Source: Clostridiales bacterium
Lineage (GTDB): Bacteria > Bacillota > Clostridia > Lutisporales > Lutisporaceae
Direction of reading: 5' to 3'
Assembly (NCBI GenBank): GCA_012522255.1
Contig: JAAYKT010000487.1
Span: forward strand, 1 to 15,094
Length of the DNA: 15,094 bases
Shown here: piece after piece, positions 14,910-15,094 of the stretch
How the letters are laid out: each line of letters begins with the position of its first letter
Numbering within the stretch: position 1 is the stretch's first letter
Translations under genes and position numbers: made by a program
The notes under the pieces: generated by a model
Seen by the model: only the letters and a program-made list of their open reading frames with translations
Told to the model about the DNA's origin: nothing
The model's database searches: none

Positions 14910-15089
14910 TGCTCTAAAAAATATATCGTGCAGAAAAAGAGTTCCGGATCTAAGAATAGGTAAATTCGTTCACTGTAATTTTAAAACTCGCTAACCCGCT
15001 CACACAGTTAAAATTACAGACGTTCACTTCATTAACCTATTCTAAGATCCTCCACAAAATTTCTGCTTAGATATATTTTTTTAGATGCA
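14910..15089 (+). repeat. Dispersed inverted-repeat element, copy 2
   Basis: This 180-bp copy has the same orientation and about 95 % identity to 4389-4567. The perfect 12-bp core stem and its 23-base loop are unchanged. It has the terminal pairs TGCTCTAAAAAATATATC against GATATATTTTTTTAGATGCA. The similarity to copy 1 also includes a few bases left of the element (TCGAT-A-TGCTC type). The 22-bp terminal repeats that bracket copy 1 are not recognisable on its left side, and the window ends just past its right side. It therefore appears to be an independent insertion of the nested unit. Confidence 0.8.
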
Positions 15090-15094
15090 TTACA

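Overview
The window looks like chromosomal DNA of a low-GC, Gram-positive anaerobe of the Clostridia, possibly near Tissierellia. The grounds are AT-rich codons, strong AGGAGG-type ribosome binding sites, TTG and GTG starts, a clostridial-type PurC and a GlnL/YcbB-type two-component system. I cannot name a genus. No tRNA, rRNA, CRISPR array or phage gene was seen.

Layout. (1) Positions 141-2465, minus strand: a two-gene cell-wall operon with an ATP-grasp amino-acid ligase of the D-aspartate-ligase type and a FemAB-type aminoacyltransferase, probably building the peptidoglycan cross-bridge. (2) 2698-4309, plus strand: CobO (cobalamin adenosyltransferase), exonuclease III and a small membrane protein. 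(3) 4345-4795: a gene-free, highly palindromic block bounded by 22-bp inverted repeats, with a separate 179-bp inverted-repeat element nested inside. A 95 % identical second copy of the nested element lies at 14910-15089. (4) 4848-5618: a DUF975-type membrane protein, followed by another long imperfect inverted repeat (5661-5906). (5) 6017-6700: a stand-alone purC with its own terminator. (6) 6938-9036: a sensor kinase and a GlnL/YcbB-type response regulator, two bases apart. (7) 9222-13863: a complete branched-chain-amino-acid-type ABC importer, livJ-livH-livM-livG-livF, ending in a good terminator. (8) 14054-14743: an RluF-type 23S rRNA pseudouridine synthase.

How the genes may work together. 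The kinase and regulator lie directly upstream of the ABC importer. The spacer before livJ holds a 14/15 direct repeat with exact 20-bp spacing that runs into a poor -35 region, with a consensus TATAAT 17 bp beyond. This is the layout expected of an activator site, so the two-component system probably controls the importer. A strong cloverleaf-like hairpin between livJ and livH lacks a T-tract. It is best explained as an mRNA processing, stability or attenuation element that lets the binding protein exceed the permease.

The least explained material is intergenic: at least five different palindromic elements sit in the spacers. The 451-bp nested block and its detached second copy are the most striking. 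They look like non-autonomous mobile elements (MITE-like) or repeated structured RNAs, and no transposase is present in the window.
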